Shown here: in pieces, positions 1-6,382 of the stretch
Layout of the letters: every line of letters begins with the position of its first letter
Position numbering within the stretch: the first letter of the stretch is position 1
Assembly: GCA_003132865.1 (NCBI GenBank)
Contig: PKYZ01000238.1
Location: 3,179-13,771 of the forward strand
Direction: 5' to 3'
DNA length: 10,593 nt
DNA from: Bryobacterales bacterium
GTDB lineage: Bacteria; Acidobacteriota; Terriglobia; Bryobacterales; Bryobacteraceae
The notes under the pieces: generated by a model
Seen by the model: only the letters and a program-made list of their open reading frames with translations
What the model was told of the DNA's origin: nothing
Databases searched by the model: none
Position numbers and translations under genes: made by a program

Positions 1-23
1 CCCTATGAGAAGGAGCTGAAGCC

Positions 24-272
24 ATGGAAGTGAATTTCACCCCAGACGTTCAAGCGAAGCTGGATAGGCTGGTAACGGAAACGGGACGCTCAGCGGGCGA
101 GTTCGTACAGGATGCCATGGCCGGTTATGTTGACGAGTTGAACGAGGTTCGCGCTACGCTGGACAGCCGCTATGACGATCTGAAAAGCGGCAGGGTGAAG
201 CCCATCAGCGGTGATGAGGTCATTGCGCGCCTACGCGCTAAGAGTGCTGCCCGTCGTGCTGAGCATTCATGA
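24..272 (+). CDS. ParD/CopG-like antitoxin of a type II toxin-antitoxin pair
   Basis: This 82-residue protein has the layout of a ParD-type antitoxin. An N-terminal ribbon-helix-helix DNA-binding part (about residues 2-42: a short strand, EVNFTP, then two helices through GRSAGEFVQDAMAGYVDEL) is followed by a charged helical tail that would wrap the toxin (about 43-82, ending RLRAKSAARRAEHS). Such proteins neutralise a ParE/RelE toxin and repress their own operon. The start is supported by AAGGAG at 10-15, eight bases before the ATG. The stop overlaps the next start as ATGA (269-272), the usual coupling in these operons. The toxin frame that follows is broken, so this antitoxin no longer has an intact cognate toxin beside it. 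Family assignment rests on sequence character and context; the RHH fold is inferred. Confidence 0.85.
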   Translation: MEVNFTPDVQAKLDRLVTETGRSAGEFVQDAMAGYVDELNEVRATLDSRYDDLKSGRVKPISGDEVIARLRAKSAARRAEHS

Positions 273-587
273 CCGGGTACGATTTTCACCCGGAAGCAGC
301 CGTTGACCTTGACGAAATCTGGGAATTCATCGCGGCTGATAATCTCGAAGCCGCCGATGGCGTGATCGGGGACATTTTGCGCGCGATTGACGTACTCGTG
401 ACTTTCCCGCATCAGGGCTAGCGCAGGGCTAGCGCCTTGGTCTTTGCGCTCGGCGTCTACGTTTCACGCAAGCGCGGGGCTATCTCATAGCCTACGCGCC
501 GGATGAAAGCCGCTGTGGGTTGTGGCGGTAATTCATGGGCGGAGAAGCCCCCGCGTAATGGCCGCGATTCTGAGAGGCCGAGAATAG
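269..587 (+). pseudogene. ParE/RelE-family toxin, decayed
   Basis: The frame opens at the ATG overlapping the antitoxin stop and reads like a ParE N-terminus (MTGYDFHPEAAVDLDEIWEF, then a helix ending VLVTFPHQG) until TAG at 419-421. If one copy of the 11-bp duplication at 413-434 is removed, the frame runs on as RLRFTQARGYLIAYAPDE, the typical ParE core strand region. A missing base in the A run near 505-508 (GAA-AAG reduced to GAAAG) then shifts the frame. The C-terminus continues as KPLWVVAVIHGRR...VMAAILRGRE and stops with TAG at 585-587. Corrected length is about 102 residues, normal for ParE. The TAG at 419-421 remains even after removing the duplication, so there are at least three lesions. 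As written, only a 50-residue peptide is made, lacking the ribosome- or gyrase-active half, so the toxin should be inactive. Confidence 0.85.
413..434 (+). repeat. 11-bp perfect tandem duplication inside the toxin gene
   Basis: CAGGGCTAGCG occurs twice without a gap, at 413-423 and 424-434. Reading across only one copy restores the downstream ParE frame, so the duplication is itself one of the inactivating lesions. Replication slippage is the simplest origin. The unit contains the in-frame TAG, so the stop is present in both copies. Confidence 0.9.
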
Positions 588-639
588 GCAGCCGCGTTTG
601 CAACTCGCCAAAGTTGTTAAAGAGGAGCTCGCCGAGTGA
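574..639 (+). pseudogene. possible C-terminal scrap of a HigB/RelE-type toxin
   Basis: A short open stretch ends in LAKVVKEELAE and stops with TGA at 637-639. It overlaps the GTG start of the HTH antitoxin as GTGA (636-639). In the NadS/HigA class of modules the toxin normally lies upstream of the antitoxin and ends in a charged helix, which this peptide resembles. Only about 21 codons are open before an upstream TGA at 571-573, and no catalytic part is visible. This may be the last remnant of the partner toxin or a chance reading frame. The support is the position, the overlap and the helix-like composition. Confidence 0.25.
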
Positions 640-1016
640 AAAGACAAATGTTTGAAGAAGTGCTGGGCAGCGTACGCGAAGCCGGGGCAATTCTGCGCGG
701 CCAGCGAAAGCCTTCGCGGCGGATCGTAATCCGCTCTTCAGGCGTCCGGGGCATTCGCGAACGAGCCAGCCTTTCGCAGTCGGAGTTTGCGGATTTGATC
801 GGTGTAAGCGTGAAGACACTTCAAGACTGGGAGCAGGGCCGGCGACGCCCTACGGGACCGGCAGCCGCGCTTTTGAGCATCATTGAGCACGATCCAGCGC
901 TGGCGGTGAAGGCCATTCTTTGGCGATCAAGCTCTGGACAACGGAGGGATCGAGCGGTTGCCGCAGCGGTTCGCAAAGGGTCCCCTGTGCAACTCCACGA
1001 TCCAGACCCGTACTGA
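636..1016 (+). CDS. NadS/HigA-like HTH antitoxin or regulator
   Basis: This 126-residue protein has an Xre-type helix-turn-helix at about residues 36-72 (GVRGIRERASLSQSEFADLI, then GVSVKTLQDWEQGRRRPTGP). It is preceded by the FEEVLGSVREAGAILRG helix typical of NadS/HigA-like antitoxins. Members bind the operon promoter and neutralise a RelE/HigB toxin encoded just upstream. I chose the GTG at 636 because AGAGGAG at 621-627 lies eight bases upstream; the ATG at 648 is an alternative. Known relatives usually end near PTGPA...LLxxxxxDPxxxxxAL, about residue 95. The Arg/Ala-rich tail from about 96 to 126 looks unrelated and may result from a frameshift or lost stop. No intact toxin is beside it, so it is either an orphan antitoxin or a stand-alone repressor. 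Confidence 0.8.
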   Translation: MKRQMFEEVLGSVREAGAILRGQRKPSRRIVIRSSGVRGIRERASLSQSEFADLIGVSVKTLQDWEQGRRRPTGPAAALLSIIEHDPALAVKAILWRSSSGQRRDRAVAAAVRKGSPVQLHDPDPY

Positions 1017-1095
1017 TAGCTGCTAGTGCCTGTTCAGCCGGGAGTTGAACCGAATGGCCGGATTCCTTGTTTTCCCTCGCCAGGTCGATAGTCAG

Positions 1096-1950
1096 TCATG
1101 TCCCGGCCAGCTTGTCTGGTGGCCTCCGTAGTGACTCTACGGGATATTTATCTATGAAGACGCACAGATCGTATGCAAGGTCTATGGCCATGTCTAGTTG
1201 CGGCATTTGTCTACTTAAGAGCAGTGCGTACGGCTCAAAGACCTTTCTCACTTTAGGGTACGTCTCGATAACTGAAGTGATCTCGTACGTGCAGGAGCTA
1301 GCGACGAAGGCATCAACCCAAATGAGGTACTCGGCCTCTTCTTCAGCAGATTCAACGATTTCACCACCGGCATGTGCTATTCGCGTTCGGATTATTTGCA
1401 GCGCGTCCTCCCAGCCCGGTCGATCTGGGTACCCCATGAAATGGATTTTTTTCTTCCGCACCTTCGATAGCCAACTTTCGGCGTTGTCACGAGGGACTGG
1501 GCCGGGATTCTGGCTCACCCCAAGCGGGCCTCGCTCAGCCGTCTCTGCCAGTTTACGTTCCATATCCGAGAAGCCGTAAAGAAACTTCCCAACTAGGTAT
1601 ATACCAGCAGGAAGTATCAACCAGACGAACAGACCACTGAGTGGCCGCTCGATGAAGAGTGATACGGCGAGGCAAGGCAGAACAAAGACCACCAGTGTTC
1701 CAACCGCATAAGCCAGCGAGCGGCGGCGTGTGAGAAGCGAGGCGAGGCGAAGTCCCGTTACACTAAACCAGAAGCCAAGAGCACTGATTCCATTTTCATA
1801 TCGTACGTCCGTCCGGCTGTCCCGTAGATTATCACGAACCGACTCGGCCGTGGCCGCACATTGAGGAACGAGTGAGCAGAATGCCCACGTCTGTTCAGAA
1901 TCCACGGCCTCGCGGGACGCCCCACGGGTCGCGCCGTCCTGATTTTCCAT
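1096..1950 (-). CDS. hypothetical protein with two membrane segments
   Basis: I do not recognise this 284-residue protein. It has a hydrophilic N-terminus of about 50 residues, a moderately hydrophobic stretch at 55-73, then two clear membrane segments at about 78-100 (LAYAVGTLVVFVLPCLAVSLF) and 104-125 (LSGLFVWLILPAGIYLVGKF). A soluble C-terminal domain covers about 165-275 and alternates predicted strands and helices: KKIHFMGY, a helix through ALQIIRTRIAHAGG, EIVES, EYLIWVDAF, then more helices. The strand-helix-GG-strand order is loosely BRCT- or Rossmann-like, but I see no decisive motif. A protein anchored to the inner membrane with a cytoplasmic sensor or binding domain is a reasonable guess only. 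There is no clear ribosome-binding site before the ATG, so the start is uncertain. The codons look less GC-rich than those of the flanking operon, which hints at transfer. Confidence 0.65.
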   Translation of the reverse strand: MENQDGATRGASREAVDSEQTWAFCSLVPQCAATAESVRDNLRDSRTDVRYENGISALGFWFSVTGLRLASLLTRRRSLAYAVGTLVVFVLPCLAVSLFIERPLSGLFVWLILPAGIYLVGKFLYGFSDMERKLAETAERGPLGVSQNPGPVPRDNAESWLSKVRKKKIHFMGYPDRPGWEDALQIIRTRIAHAGGEIVESAEEEAEYLIWVDAFVASSCTYEITSVIETYPKVRKVFEPYALLLSRQMPQLDMAIDLAYDLCVFIDKYPVESLRRPPDKLAGT

Positions 1951-2041
1951 CCTGGGCGGGCCGAAACTCAGGAAAACTCCGGATTTCGCTCGTCATGTTT
2001 AAGAAAGGGCACGTCTCGGGACGAGAACCGGCACCGACGCA

Positions 2042-2068
2042 AAAACCGGGGTTGCGCCGTCCGGTTTT
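2042..2068 (-). terminator. inverted repeat, candidate rho-independent terminator
   Basis: AAAACCGG (2042-2049) and CCGGTTTT (2061-2068) form a perfect 8-bp stem around an 11-base loop. On the minus strand the right arm ends in a run of five T. It lies about 70 bases past the stop of the YkgJ-family gene and before the gene at 1950, so it could end the 4201-2140 operon. The GC part of the stem is only 4 bp, so termination would be weak. The symmetry would also let it work on the plus strand. Confidence 0.4.
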
Positions 2069-2111
2069 GTTGTCCGGTCAACTTAGAGCGCCGGCAGGAG
2101 TCTCGGCGCGG

Positions 2112-2127
2112 CACTCAAGGGTGAGTG
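2112..2127 (-). other. small hairpin just after the YkgJ-family stop
   Basis: CACTCA and TGAGTG pair around an AGGG loop, 12 bases beyond the stop codon at 2140. No T run follows on the minus strand. It may protect the 3' end of the operon transcript or contribute to termination together with the 2042-2068 repeat. The rest of the 1951-2139 gap shows no gene. Confidence 0.3.
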
Positions 2128-2139
2128 TGCAAGCTGATC

Positions 2140-2658
2140 TCAGCGGCGGAAGCCGGTTTCCACCTTAAACGCTTCCAGCGCGTTGTACACAATCGGGCAA
2201 TAGCATGCCCGGTCGATGAACTGCCACATGCGGCTGGCGATGGAGCCGTTGCCGCGCACCACGTGTGGAAAGCGCTGGCAAATGTCGGGGCGTGCATCGT
2301 AGACCGTGCATGCCGTGCCGTCCAGAAATACGCAGCCGGCCTCTTCGGTGCGACGAAGGATGGTGCCTTCGTCATCGCTTTCGGTGGTGTACCCGGCGAG
2401 GAACGCAGCGGGCGCGATGCGCAGATAGCGCGCGAGGCGCTCGACATCGCGCTCGGACACCTTTACGGTGGCCACGCGGCAGCAGTTCGCGCACAGCGTG
2501 CAATCGATCTGTTCCTCGATGCCCTCGGCGATGCGGCGCAGGATGCGATCGGAATGGTCGTGCGTTTTCATGTGCCGCCGGAAGCGCTCGTTTTCGTTCC
2601 GCTTCTTTTCGCCCAGCAGGCGGATCTGCACCAGGTCGGTGATCATGCCGGTTATCAT
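2140..2658 (-). CDS. YkgJ-family cysteine-cluster protein (CxxCxxCC)
   Basis: A 172-residue protein of the YkgJ / UPF0153 family, putative zinc or iron-sulfur binders of unknown reaction. The hallmark cluster is CTLCANCC (Cys 53, 56, 59, 60). It is followed by the family's second block, GCVFLDGTACTVYDARPDICQRFP (Cys 109, 117, 127, split here as GCVFLDGTAC and TVYDARPDICQRFP), and a late CYC (152, 154). Nine cysteines in a cytosolic-looking protein without a signal peptide fit metal binding. I chose the ATG at 2658 because it overlaps the TGA of the upstream HAD gene as ATGA, implying translational coupling. The longer frame to 2706 would lie inside that gene, and the ATG at 2646 is an alternative. 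It is the last gene of the three-gene operon that starts at 4201. Confidence 0.85.
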   Translation of the reverse strand: MITGMITDLVQIRLLGEKKRNENERFRRHMKTHDHSDRILRRIAEGIEEQIDCTLCANCCRVATVKVSERDVERLARYLRIAPAAFLAGYTTESDDEGTILRRTEEAGCVFLDGTACTVYDARPDICQRFPHVVRGNGSIASRMWQFIDRACYCPIVYNALEAFKVETGFRR

Positions 2659-3263
2659 TGCCAGCGGATCTCGCGCGCAGCGAGTTCCCGCTCCAGTTGC
2701 GCGCATGATTCAAACTGCACCGCGTCGATGCCCTCTCGGCGGGCGCCCTCCACATACGCGGGGATATCGTCGGTGTAGAAGCACTCTTCCGGCAGGCACT
2801 GCGCGCGCGCGATGGCCTCCCGGTAAATGGCCGGCGAGGGCTTCATGGCTTTCACTTCGTACGAAAGCACCAGGTCGTGGAAGTGGCGGAGGATGGGATA
2901 ACGCTGGCGCACCATGGCGAAGTGGATAGCGTTGGTGTTGGAGAGCACCAGCAGGCGGTAGCGCTCGCCGATGCCCGCCAGCAGGTTTTCCGGCACCAAC
3001 GTGTCCGGCAGAAAGATGCTGCTCCAGATCTCGCAGAACTGCTCGTAGGTGACGCGCAGGTCGAGCATGCGGCTGAGCTGTTCCACGAAATCGCGCGGCT
3101 CTACCAAGCCGGTTTCGAAGCGGTGCACCAAGCCGGTGGCGGCGATGCGTTTGGGAATCTCCGCGGCGGGATAATCGCAGAATTTTTCCATGGCGCGGTA
3201 GCCGCGGGAGAAATCGAAGGGGATCAGAACCTTGCCCAGATCGAAGATGACGGTCTTGATCAC
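2655..3263 (-). CDS. HAD-family hydrolase, YihX-like
   Basis: A 202-residue haloacid-dehalogenase-superfamily phosphatase. Motif I is FDLGKV with the nucleophile Asp8. The second Asp of DxD is Gly10, as in the YihX (glucose-1-phosphate phosphatase) and epoxide-hydrolase N-domain branch. Motif II is LVLSNTN (Ser108), motif III is Lys141 in KPSPAIYREAI, and motif IV is the Asp165-Asp166 pair in FYTDDIPAYVEGA. The helical cap lies between about residues 16 and 85. The spacing and the SNTN block closely resemble YihX, but the substrate cannot be read from the sequence. The start is GTG at 3263, 14 bases after the stop of the DsbA-like gene. The stop overlaps the YkgJ-family start by ATGA, so all three genes are probably co-transcribed. 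Confidence 0.85.
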   Translation of the reverse strand: MIKTVIFDLGKVLIPFDFSRGYRAMEKFCDYPAAEIPKRIAATGLVHRFETGLVEPRDFVEQLSRMLDLRVTYEQFCEIWSSIFLPDTLVPENLLAGIGERYRLLVLSNTNAIHFAMVRQRYPILRHFHDLVLSYEVKAMKPSPAIYREAIARAQCLPEECFYTDDIPAYVEGARREGIDAVQFESCAQLERELAAREIRWQ

Positions 3264-3277
3264 GTGGTCAGCGTCGC

Positions 3278-4201
3278 TCAGCGGGAGGCGCCCGCCGGAG
3301 CGGAAGCGGTCTTCTTCGTGGCGCTGGCGGGATGCTTCAGCTCGGCGTCCAGGATCGGTTTCAGGGTCTCCAGTTTGATCGCGCCGTTGTAGTGCTGGCC
3401 ATCGATGAAGATGGTCGGCGTGCTCATGACCCCGACGTTCTGGCCGTCTTCCAGGTCGTGCGCCACGGTCTTGCGGATTTCCGGCGACTCGAGGTCGGCT
3501 TCGAAGCGCTTCATATCCAGGCCGATGGCCGAGGCCAGAGCCAGGATCGTGGGGCGGCGAAGGTCGGCGTGGCTGGCAAACAGGGCGTCATGCATGGGCC
3601 AGAACTTGCCCTGCTTTTGGGCGGCGACCGCGGCGGCGGCGGCCAGCGCGGCCTGCGAATGTATGTCCAGCGGGAATTGCTTGAAGAACAGCTTCACTTG
3701 CGTTGGATAAGTCCTCAACACCGCCTGCAATTGGGGTGTGGCCAAGGTGCAGTAGGGGCATTGGAAGTCGGAGAATTCGACCAGCGTGATGGGGGCGTCA
3801 ATGGGTCCGATCTCCGGCGCTCCGGCCGTGGGGATCGCGATGGGATCTTCCAGGAGCTTGTGCTCGGGCGGATGCGCGAAACGGGAGGCTTCCGCGTCGG
3901 CCAGCGCTTCCTTCTCGTTCTTACCGGCCTTGAGGGACGCCACGATTATCGACGCCAGACCTTTGCTGTAATAGCAGTTCGGATCCTTCACGCGGCATTC
4001 CGCCACTTTCATGCCGCAACCGCAGGTGCAGTCGCGGGCGCGCAGCAGTTTGAGGGCGGTAGCTTTTTGCGCCGGGGAGAGGCTGCTCAGGTCGACGGCG
4101 GGCAAGGATTCGAGAGTATTCCAATCCTGAGCGCAAACCAGCGCAGCTCCCAAAACGCATAGTGCCGCGATGGCCAGAGCGCGCAGACAGCGGGTGGTCA
4201 T
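3278..4201 (-). CDS. exported DsbA-like thiol-disulfide oxidoreductase with Cys-rich N-domain
   Basis: A 307-residue secreted protein. A signal peptide (about 1-24, ending ALVCA before QDW) is followed by a helical region and a compact cysteine motif, CTCGCGMKVAECRVKDPNC (Cys 58, 60, 62, 69, 76). A DsbA/thioredoxin-4 domain follows from about residue 120. It has the active site FQCPYC (Cys148, Cys151), the FFKQFPLDIH block typical of DsbA-like proteins, a helical insertion (about 184-245) and the cis-proline loop MSTPT (Pro262). It should make or reshuffle disulfides outside the cytoplasm. The N-terminal CxCxC piece recalls CcmH-like thiol motifs and could bind a metal or relay electrons, but that is inference. 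The low-complexity Ala/Lys tail (about 290-307) is probably disordered. First gene of the minus-strand operon. Confidence 0.88.
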   Translation of the reverse strand: MTTRCLRALAIAALCVLGAALVCAQDWNTLESLPAVDLSSLSPAQKATALKLLRARDCTCGCGMKVAECRVKDPNCYYSKGLASIIVASLKAGKNEKEALADAEASRFAHPPEHKLLEDPIAIPTAGAPEIGPIDAPITLVEFSDFQCPYCTLATPQLQAVLRTYPTQVKLFFKQFPLDIHSQAALAAAAAVAAQKQGKFWPMHDALFASHADLRRPTILALASAIGLDMKRFEADLESPEIRKTVAHDLEDGQNVGVMSTPTIFIDGQHYNGAIKLETLKPILDAELKHPASATKKTASAPAGASR

Positions 4202-4223
4202 TTCTCTATTGTAAACGGTGCGG

Positions 4224-4240
4224 GGCGAGCTGCGCTCGCC
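4224..4240. other. perfect 7-bp hairpin in the divergent intergenic region
   Basis: GGCGAGC (4224-4230) and GCTCGCC (4234-4240) pair around a three-base loop. The element sits 23 bases upstream of the dsbA-like start and directly abuts the heptamer repeat. It could be a leader hairpin for either divergent transcript or part of a repeated element; no T run follows. Confidence 0.55.
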
Positions 4241-4242
4241 GT

Positions 4243-4277
4243 GGCTGGTGGTTGGTGGTTGGTGGCTGGTGGATGGA
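4243..4277 (+). repeat. five tandem heptamers GGNTGGN
   Basis: Five consecutive 7-base units read GGCTGGT, GGTTGGT, GGTTGGT, GGCTGGT and GGATGGA, giving ten GG doublets at regular spacing on the plus strand. Such a tract could fold into a two-layer G-quadruplex or vary in copy number by slippage. It lies between the divergent dsbA-like operon and the acyl-CoA ligase, ending 28 bases before the ligase ATG, where it could affect promoter activity. Function is not shown by the sequence. Confidence 0.8.
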
Positions 4278-4305
4278 TGCGATACACTGGCTCGAACCGA
4301 TCAGC

Positions 4306-5931
4306 ATGACTAACATACGCAGCACCATACCCGATTTCCCGCTGACCATTCGCGGCATCTTCGAGCACGGCGAACGCATCCACGCGGCGAGCGAGGTGGC
4401 GACCTACGCCGGCGACCATATGCGGCGCGCCAGCTACGCACAGGTAGGCGAACGCGTGCGCCGTTTGGCCGCCGCGCTGGGAAAGCTGGGCATCGGCCCG
4501 GGAGACCGCGTCGGCACCTTCGCCTGGACAACCAGGAACACCTGGAGGCCTACTTTGCCGTGCCTTCGATGGGCGCGGTCCTGCATTGCATCAACATAAG
4601 GTTGTTCCCCGAGCAACTGATCTACATCGTCAACCATGCCGCGGACCGCCTCCTAATTGTGGATGCCTCGCTGACGCCGCTGCTTTCGAAGATCGCCGGA
4701 CAGCTCACCACCGTGGAGCGGTACATCGTCATCGGCGAGGGGTGCGGCCTGCCACGCGAAACGCTACGCTACGAAGATGTCATCGCTTCCTCGGAGCCCG
4801 TGAGCGCGTGGCCGGATGTGGCGGAGAACGCGGCGGCCGCCATGTGCTACACCAGCGGCACCACGGGCAACCCGAAGGGGGTGGTCTACAGCCACCGATC
4901 CACTTGGTTGCACGCGGCGGCTTCGTCCATGGCGAACTCCATTGGCATGACGGAAGACGACAAGATCCTGCCCATCGTGCCTATGTTCCATGCCAACGCC
5001 TGGGGGCTGCCGTATTCCGGCTGGATGTGCGGCGCCGATTTTCTGATGCCGGACCGCTATCTGCAAGCCGAGCGGATCGCCCGGATGATCGCGAGCGAGC
5101 GGCCTACGATTTCGGGCGCCGTGCCGACCATCTGGAACGATGTGCTGCGCTATGTGGACGCCAACGGTATCGACATATCGTCGTTGCGGTGCGTGGTCTG
5201 CGGGGGCGCGGCGGTGCCTCGCAGCATGCAGGAGGGGTTCCTCAACCGGCACGGGGTACGCGTCATTCAAGGATGGGGCATGACGGAAACCAGCCCGCTG
5301 GCCGCGGTCTCGCGCCCGCCCCGAGGCACGCCGAAGGACCAGGAGATCAGACTGGCTGAACAAGAGCGGCCGGGTGGTGGCGGGCGTCGAGCTGCGGTTG
5401 ATGAGCGGCGAGCAGGAGCTTGCGTGGGACGGCGAGTCGGTGGGCGAGATCGAAGTGCGCGGTCCGTGGGTCACGGCGTCCTACTATCTGGAGGACTGTC
5501 CGGAAAAGTTCCACGATGGCTGGCTGCGCACGGGCGATGTCGGGGTGGTGGACGCGAAGGGGTTCATCCAGATCACGGACCGCGCCAAGGATGTAATCAA
5601 GTCCGGCGGCGAGTGGATCTCTTCGATGGAGCTGGAGAACCACCTGATTGCGCACCCGGATGTGCTGGAAGCGGTGGTGATCGGCGTGCCGGACGAGCGC
5701 TGGGACGAGCGTCCGCTGGCGTGCGTGGTGATGAAGCCGGGGGCGTCGGCGACGATCGAACAGCTTCGCGATTTCCTGGCGGCGCGCGTGGCCCGCTGGT
5801 GGCTGCCGGAACGCTGGGCGTTTATCGAAGAGGTTCCCAAAACCAGCGTGGGGAAGCTGGATAAGAAGGTGCTGCGGGCGCGGTATGCCAAGGGGGAGAT
5901 CGGCGAAGTGAAGGTGGAGAAGCCGGGGTAA
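4306..5931 (+). pseudogene. long/medium-chain fatty-acid-CoA ligase, two frameshifts
   Basis: Read across three frames, this is a complete acyl-CoA synthetase of about 541 residues (acyl-adenylate then thioester formation, fatty-acid activation). It starts MTNIRSTIPDFPLTIRGIF. Near 4527-4530 one base is missing: TGG-AAC-AAC-CAG appears as TGGACAACCAG, so the expected WNNQEHLEAYFAVPSMGAV changes frame. Near 5349 an extra A (ATC-A-GAC-TGG) restores the original frame. Family motifs are otherwise intact: YTSGTTGNPKG (about residues 181-191), GWGMTETSPLA (about 323), the GWLRTGD block (about 405-411), ITDRAKDVIKSGGEWIS, and KTSVGKLDKK near the end with the catalytic Lys. As written, the first frame stops at 4599. 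There is no clear ribosome-binding site before the ATG. Either a very recent pseudogene or two sequencing errors; the conserved motifs leave both open. Confidence 0.9.
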
Positions 5932-5946
5932 CCAGGGGAACCGGGG

Positions 5947-6294
5947 GTGAACGTGAGCAGTTCGCGTAGCAGAGCGCCGCGGTTCAGCCGGGCGTGGCTG
6001 GATGAGCTGGTTGAGGAAGCCACCACCGATGCCTACGGCGATTCCGAACAGGCGGTTGGGTTTTACACGATGATGGAGAACGACCTGGCGACGCCCTTCG
6101 CGACGCAGGTTCTGGGCGTGGAGGTCACGGTCGAACGGGTAGATATGACCGATGCGGACGAGATTGTCGCGGTATGCAAAAGGGGCACCAAACACCAGAA
6201 GATCCCGATTCTGGATCTGCCGCTGCCGTCGCCTCCGCCGAAGGGAGCCGAGTGGATCGCGGCGTATCGGCATTGGCGGAGAGGATTCTCTTGA
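5947..6294 (+). CDS. small conserved protein, DAYG family labelled calcium-binding
   Basis: This 115-residue protein matches a small bacterial family usually named calcium-binding protein. The hallmarks are LVEEATTDAYGDSEQAVGF (acidic DAYGDxEQ, residues 28-35), MMENDLATPFATQVLGVEV (about 42-60), a strand pair around VAVCKRG, and a C-terminal block with ILDLPLP, PPKGAEWIAAYRHW (about 88-110). The acidic DAYG loop is the presumed ligand site; biochemical evidence for calcium in this branch is unknown to me. The GTG at 5947 is preceded by AGGGGA at 5934-5939. The gene begins 15 bases after the acyl-CoA ligase stop and is probably in its operon. No signal peptide or membrane segment is seen. Confidence 0.75.
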   Translation: MNVSSSRSRAPRFSRAWLDELVEEATTDAYGDSEQAVGFYTMMENDLATPFATQVLGVEVTVERVDMTDADEIVAVCKRGTKHQKIPILDLPLPSPPPKGAEWIAAYRHWRRGFS

Positions 6295-6297
6295 TCG

Positions 6298-6313
6298 TCG
6301 CGGAATTCCGCGA
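6298..6313. other. 16-bp perfect palindrome after the DAYG-family stop
   Basis: TCGCGGAATTCCGCGA reads the same on both strands and begins three bases after the TGA at 6294. As RNA it would form a tight hairpin without a usable loop unless the centre opens. It could be a binding site for a dimeric regulator or part of a 3' end. No T run follows. Confidence 0.5.
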
Positions 6314-6382
6314 AGGCGGATCGACGATGCGGGTCTACCAGCAGCTAGGCTGGACCGGTTCATTCACCAGGCCGCACCGCTC

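Noticed and set aside
1027..1075. T-arm-like GGTTCAACTCC on the minus strand, hinting at a tRNA or integration remnant
   Set aside because: No pairing T-stem, anticodon arm, acceptor stem or CCA end can be built around it.
5350..5864. Apparent 434-residue ligase ending at 5864
   Set aside because: After 5349 this frame loses all similarity and becomes Gly/Arg-rich, while the true C-terminal domain (RTGD, KSGGEW, VGKLDKK) continues in another frame to 5931.
5347..6363. Long 338-codon minus-strand open frame (and other long overlapping frames over 4764-5474)
   Set aside because: It is antisense to the acyl-CoA ligase and the DAYG-family gene, which carry clear motifs. The Arg/Pro/His-rich composition is typical of shadow frames in GC-rich DNA.
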